Part shown: positions 53,327-62,313 of the stretch, piece after piece
How the letters are laid out: every line of letters begins with the position of its first letter
Numbering within the stretch: position 1 is the stretch's first letter
Source: Candidatus Thorarchaeota archaeon MP8T_1
GTDB taxonomy: Archaea; Asgardarchaeota; Thorarchaeia; Thorarchaeales; Thorarchaeaceae
Length of the DNA stretch: 64,000 nucleotides
Assembly (NCBI GenBank): GCA_002825465.1
Contig: PJER01000004.1
Location: 50,969 to 114,968, forward strand
Direction of reading: 5' to 3'
The notes under the pieces: generated by a model
The model's input: only the letters and a program-made list of their open reading frames with translations
Databases searched by the model: none
What the model was told of the DNA's origin: nothing
Translations under genes and position numbers: made by a program

Positions 53327-53821
53327 ATGCAAAAAACTATCGTCATCGAACCCGAGAAGTGTACAGGTTGCCGAATATGTGAAACCTGGTGCTCATTTGT
53401 ACATGAAGGAGAAGTTACTCCAGCAAGGGCGCGAATACATGTTATCAAATGGGATGAGAAGGGATTGGATATTCCAATGACATGTCAGCAGTGCGAAGTA
53501 CCTGTATGCATGAATGTCTGCCCTGTGAATGCGATAGTCAAAGACAAGATTACTGGTCTTGTTTCTGTAAAAGAAGAAAAATGCATAGGATGCGGATTGT
53601 GCGTTGTTGCCTGTCCGTTTGGTGGGTGTTCTATGGATCCTGTGACTCACAAGATGGCTAAATGCGATCATTGTGGCGGAGAGCCCATGTGTGCACAAAT
53701 GTGTCCTAGAGAAGTCATTAGTTTTGTACCTGCATCAAAACTCGCATTGAAGAAGAAGCGAGCATCTGCTTCTAAGATGTCTGATCTTTTTGAAAAGATT
53801 GCAAGTCCACCTCATGAATGA
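53327..53821 (+). CDS. Four-cluster [4Fe-4S] ferredoxin (HycB/AOR-partner type)
   Basis: A 164-residue electron-transfer protein with four Cys groups: CTGCRICETWC, CQQCEVPVCMNVCP, CIGCGLCVVACP and CDHCGGEPMCAQMCP, which bind four [4Fe-4S] clusters in the usual crossed pattern. Proteins of this kind (DMSO-reductase B/HycB family) serve as small subunits of AORs and hydrogenases. It is convergent with the HdrB gene (10 nt between stops), and could link AOR copy 2 to Hdr-type proteins. Confidence 0.9.
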   Translation: MQKTIVIEPEKCTGCRICETWCSFVHEGEVTPARARIHVIKWDEKGLDIPMTCQQCEVPVCMNVCPVNAIVKDKITGLVSVKEEKCIGCGLCVVACPFGGCSMDPVTHKMAKCDHCGGEPMCAQMCPREVISFVPASKLALKKKRASASKMSDLFEKIASPPHE

Positions 53822-53831
53822 ACGACCAGTT

Positions 53832-54734
53832 CTATACATCATTCTTCTTGAGAAGAAGAGTTTTGGCATCTACCTTATGTTCATCTAGTCCAATGTCGTC
53901 AAATTCCATTCCCATGGCAAATGCAAGTAATTCTGGATAGAGATATACTGGTATCTGCTCAGATTCATCCATTAGATCAATCCAGGACATCATTTCCTGC
54001 GTCTTGTCATATTGAGAAAAGCAACTCGCACAAATGACGAGAATGCAATCAGCACCAGCTTTTGAAATATCATTCATCTTTTTCTGTATAGACTTAAGGA
54101 CAAAATCTCGATCAACAGTATTGGCAAAAACTAGGCAACACTCGTTTGCTGAAGTATATTTTACAACTTCCATTCCCAAAGCTTCAGCAAGTGATTCAAG
54201 AACTGATGGATTATTCGGATCATCATATTCCTCTAACTCCTCAAAGGCATGGCAACCATAATGGATGGCAACCTTAAGACCATTTAGTGGCCTCTTTACT
54301 CGAGCTTTGATAGATTCTAAACCAATATCTTCATAGAGAGTTCGTAGAAGACTTTGGATTTTTACAGAACCTTCATACCTGCGACCAATTGTTTCTAGAG
54401 AGGTATTAACTCGTTCCTTGAGTGTACTATCATTTTGCAATCTTTTCTTGACGCGGGAGAGTGTCATTGTACAACCATTACAAGGTGATAAAATATCAAG
54501 TTCCAATTCTTCGCAAAGTGCAATATTCCTAGCACCTATGGTGTAAAAATCATCATCATCGAATACTTCGAAGGACATAGGAGCTGGACAACATGTTAAT
54601 CCCTGAGCATAGGTCAATGAGATATTGAATTCTTTTAATACATTCAAGACAAGCTTTTCATATTCGAGAAAACCGGAAGGGATACTACACCCTGGAAAGA
54701 ATGCGAATTCTTTCAGATTTTTGTTTTCACTCAT
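53832..54734 (-). CDS. HdrB-like protein with two CCG domains
   Basis: A 300-residue Cys-rich protein. CCG motif 1 is FFPGCSIPSG...LTCCPAP...CNGCTMTL; CCG motif 2 is HYGCHAFEEL...NECCLVF...CASCFSQYD. In HdrB these bind noncubane [4Fe-4S] clusters that reduce disulfides. The start overlaps the HdrC-like gene by 4 nt. No HdrA with FAD is nearby, so its electrons may come from the four-cluster ferredoxin or AOR. The disulfide substrate is unknown. Confidence 0.87.
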   Translation of the reverse strand: MSENKNLKEFAFFPGCSIPSGFLEYEKLVLNVLKEFNISLTYAQGLTCCPAPMSFEVFDDDDFYTIGARNIALCEELELDILSPCNGCTMTLSRVKKRLQNDSTLKERVNTSLETIGRRYEGSVKIQSLLRTLYEDIGLESIKARVKRPLNGLKVAIHYGCHAFEELEEYDDPNNPSVLESLAEALGMEVVKYTSANECCLVFANTVDRDFVLKSIQKKMNDISKAGADCILVICASCFSQYDKTQEMMSWIDLMDESEQIPVYLYPELLAFAMGMEFDDIGLDEHKVDAKTLLLKKNDV

Positions 54735-55021
54735 TCCCCTTCCTCCTTGGTTATTCTCTTGGTGATTTTCTTGATTTCTTCTGTATCAAATTCTATTGGA
54801 GGTAATCCCAATTGTTTTCTCCTTTTCATTTGCTGGGAGGAGATGGGGATTCCTACTCCGTCCTGAATTATACTATCAATCATATCATGGAAATGCTCTA
54901 CCATTTTCCCGGTATTTTCTGAGTTCATCACTTCAGAGTAGAACATGAAGAGGGAAGTGTCAATATCCTTTGACTTGCTGAGTTTCTTGAATCGTTCGTA
55001 GATTCGTTTACGCGTATAAAT
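54731..55021 (-). CDS. Truncated HdrC-like protein without ferredoxin domain
   Basis: A short protein that matches only the C-terminal tail of HdrC: FYSEVMNSENTGKMVEHFHD and QMKRRKQLGLPP, equivalent to the region after HdrC's clusters. It has no Cys cluster. The first ATG is at 54946 (71 residues), but the frame stays open back to the TGA of an AGAGGTGA at 55028-55033, and ATT 55021 lies 5 nt after it, giving 97 residues. It may be a remnant, or a docking peptide for HdrB with the clusters supplied by the ferredoxin at 53327. It overlaps hdrB by 4 nt. Confidence 0.62.
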   Translation of the reverse strand: MYTRKRIYERFKKLSKSKDIDTSLFMFYSEVMNSENTGKMVEHFHDMIDSIIQDGVGIPISSQQMKRRKQLGLPPIEFDTEEIKKITKRITKEEGE

Positions 55022-55091
55022 TGGAAATCACCTCTGACAGTAAATTGGTATGAATCATTTTAGTTTGGTCATCTAGTATTTTATGCAACCA

Positions 55092-56021
55092 TCACCACAC
55101 TCCTACGACTGCTAAAACAACACCAATCACTGCAATCACTGTTCCAAGAACTACATTCTTAGTAATGTGTTCCTTAAGGTGGAAGTGCGATAGTGGTAGT
55201 GCAAATAGAGGAGCTGTTGTCCCCAACACCGCAGAGATTGTTGCTCCAGCATACTTAATCGATGCTACAAAGAACAAGGAGCCAAAGGCAAATCCAAAGA
55301 AACTACCAATAATGATGATTTTTGTCGCGTCTTTGGTTGGTAAGGGATCACCCTTCTTTCGTGTAAGAATGAAAATTGGGACCATCATTAGTGAACCATA
55401 GAACATCCTAATGAATTGACCATCGATTGGATTTATCTCTGTCATACCGATTTGTATCAATAGTGTTGCAATAGCCAACATAACTGATGTCAAGATAGCT
55501 AGAATAATTCCAATCATGTCAAGATTATGACTTGATGAGTCATCGGGTTCTTTTCCAGCATTTTCTTGTCTTGAAACAAACAAAACTCCAAACACTGCAA
55601 GTGCTATTCCCAACAGTCTTATGATATAGAACTGTTCACTTAGGAATATCATTGAGAAGATATAGGTGAATATGGGAAAAGTGTGAGCGATGGGAAATGC
55701 TACTGAAACGCCAACACGGTTTTGACTAGTAAGGTACGCAAGGTCTCCAAAAGCTGCTCCAAAGAGTACTGATACCGCCAAGACCAAAACAGTATCAAAA
55801 GGCATTGTAAAAATTGAAGTTTGAAATGTAAATAGCACAAGGATAGCAATAACTAGAAACCCAATCCACATTTTGATTGTATTGGCTGCGGTGGGTGTGA
55901 TGCCACTCTTCTTCGATTTGAACAATACATTCTGTAAAGCAAATAGGAATGAAGAGAGGATGGCAAAACCAATTCCCATGATCAAGTCTGGCATCATTTG
56001 CATCACAGTAAACTCATCCAT
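55092..56021 (-). CDS. EamA/DMT-family transporter
   Basis: A 309-residue membrane protein with ten predicted helices in two EamA repeats, linked near residue 155 by a polar loop (SRQENAGKEPDDSSSH). The second repeat ends LGTTAPLFALPLSHFHLKEH, then a last helix. ATG at 56000 or 55997 may be the true start, as the helix begins at IMGIGFAIL. It is divergent from another EamA gene, and the two are not close copies. Confidence 0.82.
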   Translation of the reverse strand: MDEFTVMQMMPDLIMGIGFAILSSFLFALQNVLFKSKKSGITPTAANTIKMWIGFLVIAILVLFTFQTSIFTMPFDTVLVLAVSVLFGAAFGDLAYLTSQNRVGVSVAFPIAHTFPIFTYIFSMIFLSEQFYIIRLLGIALAVFGVLFVSRQENAGKEPDDSSSHNLDMIGIILAILTSVMLAIATLLIQIGMTEINPIDGQFIRMFYGSLMMVPIFILTRKKGDPLPTKDATKIIIIGSFFGFAFGSLFFVASIKYAGATISAVLGTTAPLFALPLSHFHLKEHITKNVVLGTVIAVIGVVLAVVGVW

Positions 56022-56126
56022 AGGTTGTTTATGCAGTATCGTTGTAATCTTGTATGATTTTCAACTTTCTCGATGAATAGATAAAAACTTTACATCTACT
56101 TTAATGCTTGGATGGATATCCTTCAA

Positions 56127-56136
56127 TTTTTATATG
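56127..56136 (+). promoter_or_regulatory. TATA box of the EamA gene at 56163
   Basis: TTTTTATATG is centred about 30 nt upstream of ATG 56163, so the transcript probably begins within a few bases of the start codon and is leaderless. Confidence 0.5.
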
Positions 56137-56162
56137 GGAAATGATACAGACGATTTCAGTTG

Positions 56163-57095
56163 ATGCCCTTGTCAAGTAACGGGAAGTATTACATAACACT
56201 GATTGTATCAATGTTCTTCTGGGGTGCAAGTTGGGTAGCCATCAAAATTCTCACCTCTATCACCTCTCCAATGATAATTGGATTTGTTAGATACTCAATA
56301 GCGTCTCTTCTATTCCTCATGCTACTAATTACAAAAGGTACATCACTTAGATCACTATTCTTTTCGAAGACAACACGGAGTCTTGTTGCTGGAGGGATTA
56401 CAGGCATCTTTGCGTTTATGTATCTGGGTCTTATTGCAACCAGATATACCACTGCAGCTCAAGCCTCAATCATTGCAGGGCTGAATCCTGTTTCTGTAAG
56501 TTTCTTCGCATATCTAATACATAAGGAAAGATTAACATCTTCATGGCGTTATCTCGGGATAGCAATTGCATTTGCAGGGATTGTCTTTGTTGTTGGAGTG
56601 CAATCGTTTCTGAATTTTAATTTTGATTTTTTGTTAGGTAATATCATTATGATCTTCGCGATATTATCGTGGGGTGTTTACTCTACCACAGGTAAGACCG
56701 CAATGAAGGTATTAAGTCCAGAAGAGGCAACAGCAGGAAGTATCTTCATAGGATGGGCAATCTTTAGCATTGGAATCATCCCAGAAAGTGGATTGATAAT
56801 ACCCGTTCTCTTCAACTTTGATTTCTGGTGGAATGTATTCTTTCTTGCTGCCTTCTCCTCATTCTTTGGATTTCTGATGTACTTCAAGGCTATCGAAAAA
56901 ATAGGAGCCATACGAACGAGTGCGTTTACAAGTTTAATTCCGGTATTTGGTACCATCACATCCATAATCATCCTTCAGGAAGAAATCTACTGGTCATTCG
57001 TTGTGGGTCTAATTCTGGTTGTTACAGGAATACTCATTCTTAATGCGCCAGATAGTAAGCAACCATCCGAGAGTATGATTTTAGGTCCTGCATGA
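56163..57095 (+). CDS. EamA/DMT-family transporter
   Basis: A 310-residue EamA permease of the RhaT/YdcZ-like class. Both repeats begin with the motif GASWVAIKIL or GVYSTTGKTAM, and the first contains the TTAAQASIIAGLNP segment typical of the family. ATG 56163 is preferred to TTG 56160 and fits the promoter distance. It is the third EamA gene in the window. Cargo unknown; metabolite export is common. Confidence 0.85.
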   Translation: MPLSSNGKYYITLIVSMFFWGASWVAIKILTSITSPMIIGFVRYSIASLLFLMLLITKGTSLRSLFFSKTTRSLVAGGITGIFAFMYLGLIATRYTTAAQASIIAGLNPVSVSFFAYLIHKERLTSSWRYLGIAIAFAGIVFVVGVQSFLNFNFDFLLGNIIMIFAILSWGVYSTTGKTAMKVLSPEEATAGSIFIGWAIFSIGIIPESGLIIPVLFNFDFWWNVFFLAAFSSFFGFLMYFKAIEKIGAIRTSAFTSLIPVFGTITSIIILQEEIYWSFVVGLILVVTGILILNAPDSKQPSESMILGPA

Positions 57096-57102
57096 TTGAT
57101 AT

Positions 57103-57735
57103 CTACTCTGTGTCATTTTTCTTATAGGCTAGCCTCTTCAATCTAGGAATACACACAAACTCCCTAACTTCAAGATCAAAGAAGTTGTTCATATGAGCCG
57201 GACGGATTACAACAGCAGTATCCAATCCACCCATGTTTCCACCCACAACCATTACTTCAATATCTGGGCCGCAGGGAATAGCACCGCTATCTGCAGCCAT
57301 AATTGTTGATTCAATGCAAACCTTAACCCCAACTCCAATTAATCTACGAAATGCCTCTGCAATTGCTTCAATGCGAGAAGTGCCACCGAGTCTTTTTGAT
57401 ATTGACCGTTCAACACCCGATAGCATGTGGGACTGCACTACGATTTTTATCCCCATCTCTTTCAAGCGATTCAGATGTTCAATATCCATTAGCCATTGGC
57501 CCTCTTTCTGAAAACCATAATGTTCGGTGACTACAATGATTTCGATATCAGTATCAGCACACAATTCAGTAGCCAACACTCCAGATTTTCCAGTAGTGCT
57601 TGCAACAAGGAGATATTTGAGACCAAGCTCAAGTGCACGCTTCTTCGCAAATCGTATTGTATCTTCTGTGTTAACACGACCTGGTTTTTCAAAGTAGATG
57701 ATTTCACTCTGTTTATATTTGCTAGATTTACTCAT
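57103..57735 (-). CDS. Pyruvate kinase C-terminal (alpha/beta) domain protein
   Basis: A 210-residue stand-alone version of the pyruvate kinase C-terminal domain. TEDTIRFAKKRALELGLKYLLVASTTGKSG, given here as positions 22-50, resembles the regulatory domain with its phosphate-binding Thr/Ser loop, and GVKVCIESTIMAADSGAI marks a conserved archaeal subfamily. The catalytic barrel is missing. Stand-alone forms occur in several archaea with unknown role, perhaps binding a phosphorylated ligand. Convergent with EamA at 56163. Confidence 0.75.
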   Translation of the reverse strand: MSKSSKYKQSEIIYFEKPGRVNTEDTIRFAKKRALELGLKYLLVASTTGKSGVLATELCADTDIEIIVVTEHYGFQKEGQWLMDIEHLNRLKEMGIKIVVQSHMLSGVERSISKRLGGTSRIEAIAEAFRRLIGVGVKVCIESTIMAADSGAIPCGPDIEVMVVGGNMGGLDTAVVIRPAHMNNFFDLEVREFVCIPRLKRLAYKKNDTE

Positions 57736-57832
57736 TGTGTCACCAATTTTTTGTATAATTTACAACATGTAATAACCTTTTTTAGAAGAGCTTTGATAGG
57801 TCAAAGTATCTCGGAAGGGAGATGCAAAAATC

Positions 57833-58300
57833 ATGATAGGCCCCTACGATCATGTTGGTATTGTTGTTAGAGACATAGAAAAATCCGTTAAATTTTATTC
57901 TGAAGTCATCGGTTGGAAACTACCTGAAACAGGACCATACTCAAAAATTTTGCACATTGATGTTCCTGGCGAGAAGATCAAGTATGCCATGTTATCATCA
58001 GGAAAAACATACCTTGAACTTATTGAACCTGAAGAAGGTGTTTGGAAGGAGTTTTTGGATGAAAAGGGGGAAGGTGCAATCTGTGAGCTCTGTGTTTTGG
58101 TAAAGGACATCGATGAAGCAAGAAAGAAAGTTGAAAGCATGGGTCTAACGCCAATGGATCGTTTTAGGAAACCTCTCGAAAAAGGGTATGAAGAAGCACC
58201 ATCAGGATCTAGATATTTTTATCTTCCTACAGAAGAGACCTCTGGAACTTGGATTGAAGTACTTCAGAGAGCATGGCCGGATGATAAACTCGAATTATAG
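57833..58300 (+). CDS. VOC/glyoxalase-family protein, methylmalonyl-CoA epimerase-like
   Basis: A 155-residue protein with two beta-alpha-beta-beta-beta modules. Module 1 starts YDHVGIVVRDIEKSVKFYSEV, holding the first metal His; YLELIEP gives a Glu ligand, and the last WIEVLQR another Glu. The second module's usual His is replaced (CELCVLV). This layout matches the methylmalonyl-CoA epimerase/glyoxalase group. It lies 22 nt before E1 alpha on the same strand, so it may act on the E1 substrate or product. Confidence 0.78.
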   Translation: MIGPYDHVGIVVRDIEKSVKFYSEVIGWKLPETGPYSKILHIDVPGEKIKYAMLSSGKTYLELIEPEEGVWKEFLDEKGEGAICELCVLVKDIDEARKKVESMGLTPMDRFRKPLEKGYEEAPSGSRYFYLPTEETSGTWIEVLQRAWPDDKLEL

Positions 58301-58322
58301 AATGGTAATGGGGAACTAGAAG

Positions 58323-59291
58323 TTGACAGTGAATAAAAATATCCTAGTTAGTCTGTATGACACAACATTGAAACTCAGGTTGTTTGAAGAAAAGGTCTGG
58401 GAATTATTCAGCCAGAACCACATCCCCGGGACAGTTCATCTCTATCTCGGACAGGAAGCAGTTGCGGCAGGTATTGTTGGTGCAATGGAAAAACGAGACT
58501 GGGTACAGAGTACGCACAGAGGACATGGACATGTCATCGCCAAAGGTGCGAATATGAAAGCCGCAATGGCAGAGTTAATGGGAAAACGAACTGGTTCCAA
58601 TAAAGGAAAAGGAGGGTCAATGCACATCACAGAGTTTTCAACTGGAGTATTAGGTGCTACAGGAGTAGTTGCATCAGGTCTTCCTATTGCAGTCGGTGCC
58701 GCTATGGCATCAAAAATGCGTAAATCAGATGAGGTTGTTGCCTGTTTCTTTGGCGATGGCGCAGCCAATAACGGAACTTTTGGCGAGTCTCTTAACATGT
58801 CTAGTATTTGGAAATTACCTGTAATCTGGGTCGTGGAGAACAATCTCTATGCTATGGGAACACCTGCTTCATTGATGTGTCCAAGTGTAGATATTGCCAT
58901 CCGTGCTGAGGGATACTGTATCCCTAATGTTGTCGTTGATGGAAATAATGCACTGGCTGTATATGAAGCTGCAACAGAAGCAGTTGAACGAGCTAGAAAA
59001 GGAGAAGGACCTACTCTAATAGAATGCAAGACGTATCGGTTGAAAGGACATTCTCGGTTTGATGCAGGAAAATATCGTCCGCCAGGAGAGCTTGCAGAGT
59101 GGGAGAAACGTGATGCGGTAGAAACTATACTAAAGATTGCATTAGAGAAGAAAGCTCTTACCAAACAAAAAGCAGAACAGATCCGCAAGAACCTGCAAAA
59201 AGAGATCGATGAGGCTGCCAAATTCGCATTAGAATCAGAGGTTCCAGACCTGAAGGAAACTTATACCGATGTATTCACGGAGGTCTATTAA
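58323..59291 (+). CDS. 2-oxoacid/acetoin dehydrogenase E1 alpha subunit
   Basis: A 322-residue TPP-dependent E1 alpha. The motif GDGAANNGTFGESLNMSSIW is the thiamine-diphosphate site; STHRGHGHVIAKGA and NKGKGGSMHI are the family start regions, and YRLKGHSRFD is the phosphorylation-loop-like segment. It resembles AcoA and pyruvate dehydrogenase E1 alpha. TTG 58323 or GTG 58329 is the start. Its stop overlaps the E1 beta start (TAATG). No E2 or E3 gene is near. Confidence 0.88.
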   Translation: MTVNKNILVSLYDTTLKLRLFEEKVWELFSQNHIPGTVHLYLGQEAVAAGIVGAMEKRDWVQSTHRGHGHVIAKGANMKAAMAELMGKRTGSNKGKGGSMHITEFSTGVLGATGVVASGLPIAVGAAMASKMRKSDEVVACFFGDGAANNGTFGESLNMSSIWKLPVIWVVENNLYAMGTPASLMCPSVDIAIRAEGYCIPNVVVDGNNALAVYEAATEAVERARKGEGPTLIECKTYRLKGHSRFDAGKYRPPGELAEWEKRDAVETILKIALEKKALTKQKAEQIRKNLQKEIDEAAKFALESEVPDLKETYTDVFTEVY

Positions 59292-60265
59292 TGGCAGAAA
59301 TTACATTTAGACAGGCACTCCACGACGGACTTCGCGAGGAAATGTTACGAGATGAGAGTGTTTTCCTTATTGGGGAAGACATTGGACGCAACTGGGGTGG
59401 TGCGTTTCAAGTAACAAAGGGTCTTGCTGAAGAGTTTGGAGATGAACGAGTCAGAGATTCCCCTATATCAGAGAATTCCTTTGTTGGTGCATGTGTGGGA
59501 GCTGCAATCAGAGGGTTCAGACCAGTTGCTGAAATTATGTTCGGAGACCTCATCTCTCTGGCTATTGACCAAATTTGCAATCAGGCTGCTAAAATGAGGT
59601 ATATGTTTGGAGGACAGACCTCTGTACCACTAGTAGTTAGGACTGTATTCGGTGAGTTCAGAAATATGGCTGCTCAACACTCGCAATCATTAGAAGCTTG
59701 GTTCATGCATACACCGGGTCTGAAGATTGTAGTACCAGCATTTGCATATGATGTAAAAGGCCTCATAAAATCAGCAATACGAGACCCGGACCCTGTCATG
59801 TTCTTTGAGCACAAGATGCTATATGATAAGAAAGAGGAAGTACCAGAGGAAGAGTACACAATACCATTAGGAGAGGCTAAAGTACGCAGAGAAGGAAGTG
59901 ACATAACAATTTGGGCTACTTTCAATATGCTTCACAAATCATTAGAGGTGGCAGATGAACTGAAAAAAGATGGAGTTGATGTAGAAGTGATTGACCCACG
60001 AACTCTCACACCTCTAGATAAAAGAACTCTACTAGATTCTGTACGAAAAACAGGTCGGTTAGTTCTTGCTACTGAAGAGACAAGGACCGGTGCAACAACA
60101 GGGGAGATTGCCGCGATTGTTCAGGAAGAAGCTTTTGATTGGTTGGATGCACCGATTATGAGGGTAAATGCTCCAGACACTCCAATTCCATTTAGTCCGG
60201 TCTTAGAACAAAATTTCATCCCCTCGAAGAAAGAGATTACCAAAGCTATAAAGAATATAATTTAA
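59291..60265 (+). CDS. 2-oxoacid/acetoin dehydrogenase E1 beta subunit
   Basis: A 324-residue E1 beta with TFRQALHDGLREEM, FLIGEDIGRNWGGAFQVTKGL and the Glu that activates TPP in VRDSPISENSFVG. The C-terminal transketolase domain ends NAPDTPIPFSPVLE. With E1 alpha it decarboxylates pyruvate, acetoin or a branched 2-oxoacid and reductively acylates a lipoyl group. The overlap with E1 alpha implies equal synthesis. The missing E2/E3 must be encoded elsewhere, or a different lipoyl protein is the acceptor. Confidence 0.9.
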   Translation: MAEITFRQALHDGLREEMLRDESVFLIGEDIGRNWGGAFQVTKGLAEEFGDERVRDSPISENSFVGACVGAAIRGFRPVAEIMFGDLISLAIDQICNQAAKMRYMFGGQTSVPLVVRTVFGEFRNMAAQHSQSLEAWFMHTPGLKIVVPAFAYDVKGLIKSAIRDPDPVMFFEHKMLYDKKEEVPEEEYTIPLGEAKVRREGSDITIWATFNMLHKSLEVADELKKDGVDVEVIDPRTLTPLDKRTLLDSVRKTGRLVLATEETRTGATTGEIAAIVQEEAFDWLDAPIMRVNAPDTPIPFSPVLEQNFIPSKKEITKAIKNII

Positions 60266-60332
60266 GGTAGAAAGAATCTCTATAGAAGGAGATATAGCCT
60301 TCAATATCATAAGTTCGTTTGGTTGATTAATT

Positions 60333-61139
60333 ATGCTTAGAATTGCAGTTGGACAGATGGAACCCATAATAGGTGACCTAAAGGGAAATTTGGCAAAGAT
60401 GTCAGCTCTCCTCAAGACTGCAAAAGAGGAAGAAGTGGATGTACTTGTTCTACCAGAACTCCTGAACTCAGGATATGTTTTCGAATCCAAAGAAGAAGCT
60501 ATAAGTTTAGCTGAGGAGATACCAAAAGGCGTTTTTTCTAAGAAATTAATGAAGTGGTCTGAAGATGGTGGAATGGTTGTCGCGGGATTATGTGAGAAGA
60601 CTCCTGATGCGATCTATAATTCTGCAGCTGTATTCAGTAAAGGAAAATTCGTCACAACATATAGGAAGATCCATTTATTTGATGAAGAAATGCTTTGGTT
60701 CAAAGCAGGAGAACAAGAACCTCCAATTGTAACACATAATGGCTTTCGTTTTGGTGTAATCATATGCTATGATTGGGCATTTCCAGAACTCACCCGGATT
60801 CTCGCATTAAATAGAGCTCAGGTTATTTTGCATCCTGCAAATCTGATTATCAAGAGCCTTTATTGTAGCAAGGCGATGATTACCAGATCTATCGAAAATC
60901 GCGTATTTACTGCTACTGCAAGTCGTATCGGTATCGAACGAAAATTAAAATTCATGGGAGCATCACAAATAACGGATCCAAGAGGTCATGTTCTTCTAAG
61001 TATGGATGATGTGGAAACAGGAGTTTCGTGGGTGGATATCGAGCCTGATGCTGCTGACAATAAAACATTGAATGAACGTAATGATGTTCTAAAAGACAGG
61101 AAACCGGAGCTCTACAAACGAATCATAGATTCAAAATAG
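60333..61139 (+). CDS. Carbon-nitrogen hydrolase (nitrilase superfamily)
   Basis: A 268-residue amidase-type nitrilase. The Glu-Lys-Cys triad is seen in LVLPELLNSGY (Glu), YRKIHLFDEE (Lys) and GVIICYDWAFPEL (Cys). The short length and FDEE after the Lys motif resemble omega-amidase and N-carbamoylase relatives. It hydrolyses a non-peptide C-N bond, giving ammonia and an acid. It follows the E1 genes on the same strand by 67 nt. Confidence 0.87.
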   Translation: MLRIAVGQMEPIIGDLKGNLAKMSALLKTAKEEEVDVLVLPELLNSGYVFESKEEAISLAEEIPKGVFSKKLMKWSEDGGMVVAGLCEKTPDAIYNSAAVFSKGKFVTTYRKIHLFDEEMLWFKAGEQEPPIVTHNGFRFGVIICYDWAFPELTRILALNRAQVILHPANLIIKSLYCSKAMITRSIENRVFTATASRIGIERKLKFMGASQITDPRGHVLLSMDDVETGVSWVDIEPDAADNKTLNERNDVLKDRKPELYKRIIDSK

Positions 61140-61166
61140 TATGATTTGAAATCAAATAATACTGGT

Positions 61167-62294
61167 CTATTCAACCTTCATCAGACGAATCTCATTATAG
61201 TCGGTAATGACTCGAATGTATCCTCTCAAAAGTGCATCGACCGTTGGGTCGCCCGTATCGACTTTGAGGGTCTCTCCCTCAATTCCTCTCAGTTTTGCAG
61301 GTGTTGAGATTACATAGATGTGCTCCTTTCCAACACGTTGAATAACGCCAGGACTGATCTGCTGGTTACCTCTACCAAATAGCATCCCCTGATGGCCAAT
61401 GGGAGAAACAATGATCCATGTCTTACTGAAGTCCGTTACGAGAGCGATTATTCGCGACTCATTGACATCATTCTCAATCTGACCGTTCTGGTATACATCT
61501 ACACCAAGTGTCGTCTTCTTTACATCCAATATGTCTGATACTGTTTTGACAGTGGTCCCAGGACCAAGAATGTAAGTCCCGTCAGGAACCATCTGTTCGA
61601 CAATATATTTTGCAATGGCTTCTTGTGCTTCATGCTCATCAATTGTCTCAGGACTTGCCTGCTTTGCACCTTGAAACCTTGCTGGAACAGAGGGGCCGCT
61701 CATATACCCATAGAGTTTGATGATGAAATTATCTTCTCGATATGCTTCCTCATCAGCATCCATGATCTCAAATTCTGCCTCTCCCGCACCATCCTCAATG
61801 ACCAATTTGACAACCTCAGCTGCATCACCCGGATTCACAACGAAGATTCCACTATACATCTTCACACCTGAAGGAACACCAATGACCAGAAGATCATCTA
61901 ACTTGTTCTCAATGATTGTATCAAGAATATCTCTAGCAGTTCCATCACCGCCAACAAAGACCAGAAGTCGAACACCTGCGTCATAGAGAGCAAGAACGCA
62001 TCTCTTTGTGTCTTCAGAATCAGTTCTACCAGTTATAGAAACATCTGCAACAGTACAAGAGAGTCCAAGAGAATTCGTTAGGTCAGCACCCATCTGCTTT
62101 GGACAGACTAGCAACTGGAGCCGTGATGGAGGAATATGTAGAGTATGAAGAGCTTGTAAGAAGTCCAATGCTCTCCCCGGGGCAACAGGAGTCGCTCCAC
62201 GTTTTATCGCCTCATCAACCACTCCATCAGTACCCTTGAGACCTACTCTTCCACCCATCCCTGCGATTGGATTGACCAGTAGACCTACGAGCAT
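61167..62294 (-). CDS. ATP-NAD kinase-like/AcoX-family protein, copy 2
   Basis: A 375-residue NAD-kinase-fold protein related to the one at 36568. It starts MLVGLLVNPIAGMGGRVG, with FVGGDGTARDI, IGVPSGVK, GPGTTVKTVSD and the end GYIRVITDYNE. The paralogue shares nearly every block. AcoX proteins of this family are encoded in acetoin-dehydrogenase operons, and here it sits beside the E1 alpha/beta genes (convergent with the nitrilase). A role in NADP supply or cofactor repair for lipoyl enzymes is inference. Confidence 0.85.
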   Translation of the reverse strand: MLVGLLVNPIAGMGGRVGLKGTDGVVDEAIKRGATPVAPGRALDFLQALHTLHIPPSRLQLLVCPKQMGADLTNSLGLSCTVADVSITGRTDSEDTKRCVLALYDAGVRLLVFVGGDGTARDILDTIIENKLDDLLVIGVPSGVKMYSGIFVVNPGDAAEVVKLVIEDGAGEAEFEIMDADEEAYREDNFIIKLYGYMSGPSVPARFQGAKQASPETIDEHEAQEAIAKYIVEQMVPDGTYILGPGTTVKTVSDILDVKKTTLGVDVYQNGQIENDVNESRIIALVTDFSKTWIIVSPIGHQGMLFGRGNQQISPGVIQRVGKEHIYVISTPAKLRGIEGETLKVDTGDPTVDALLRGYIRVITDYNEIRLMKVE

Positions 62295-62313
62295 GACATG
62301 TTCACTTCATCTT

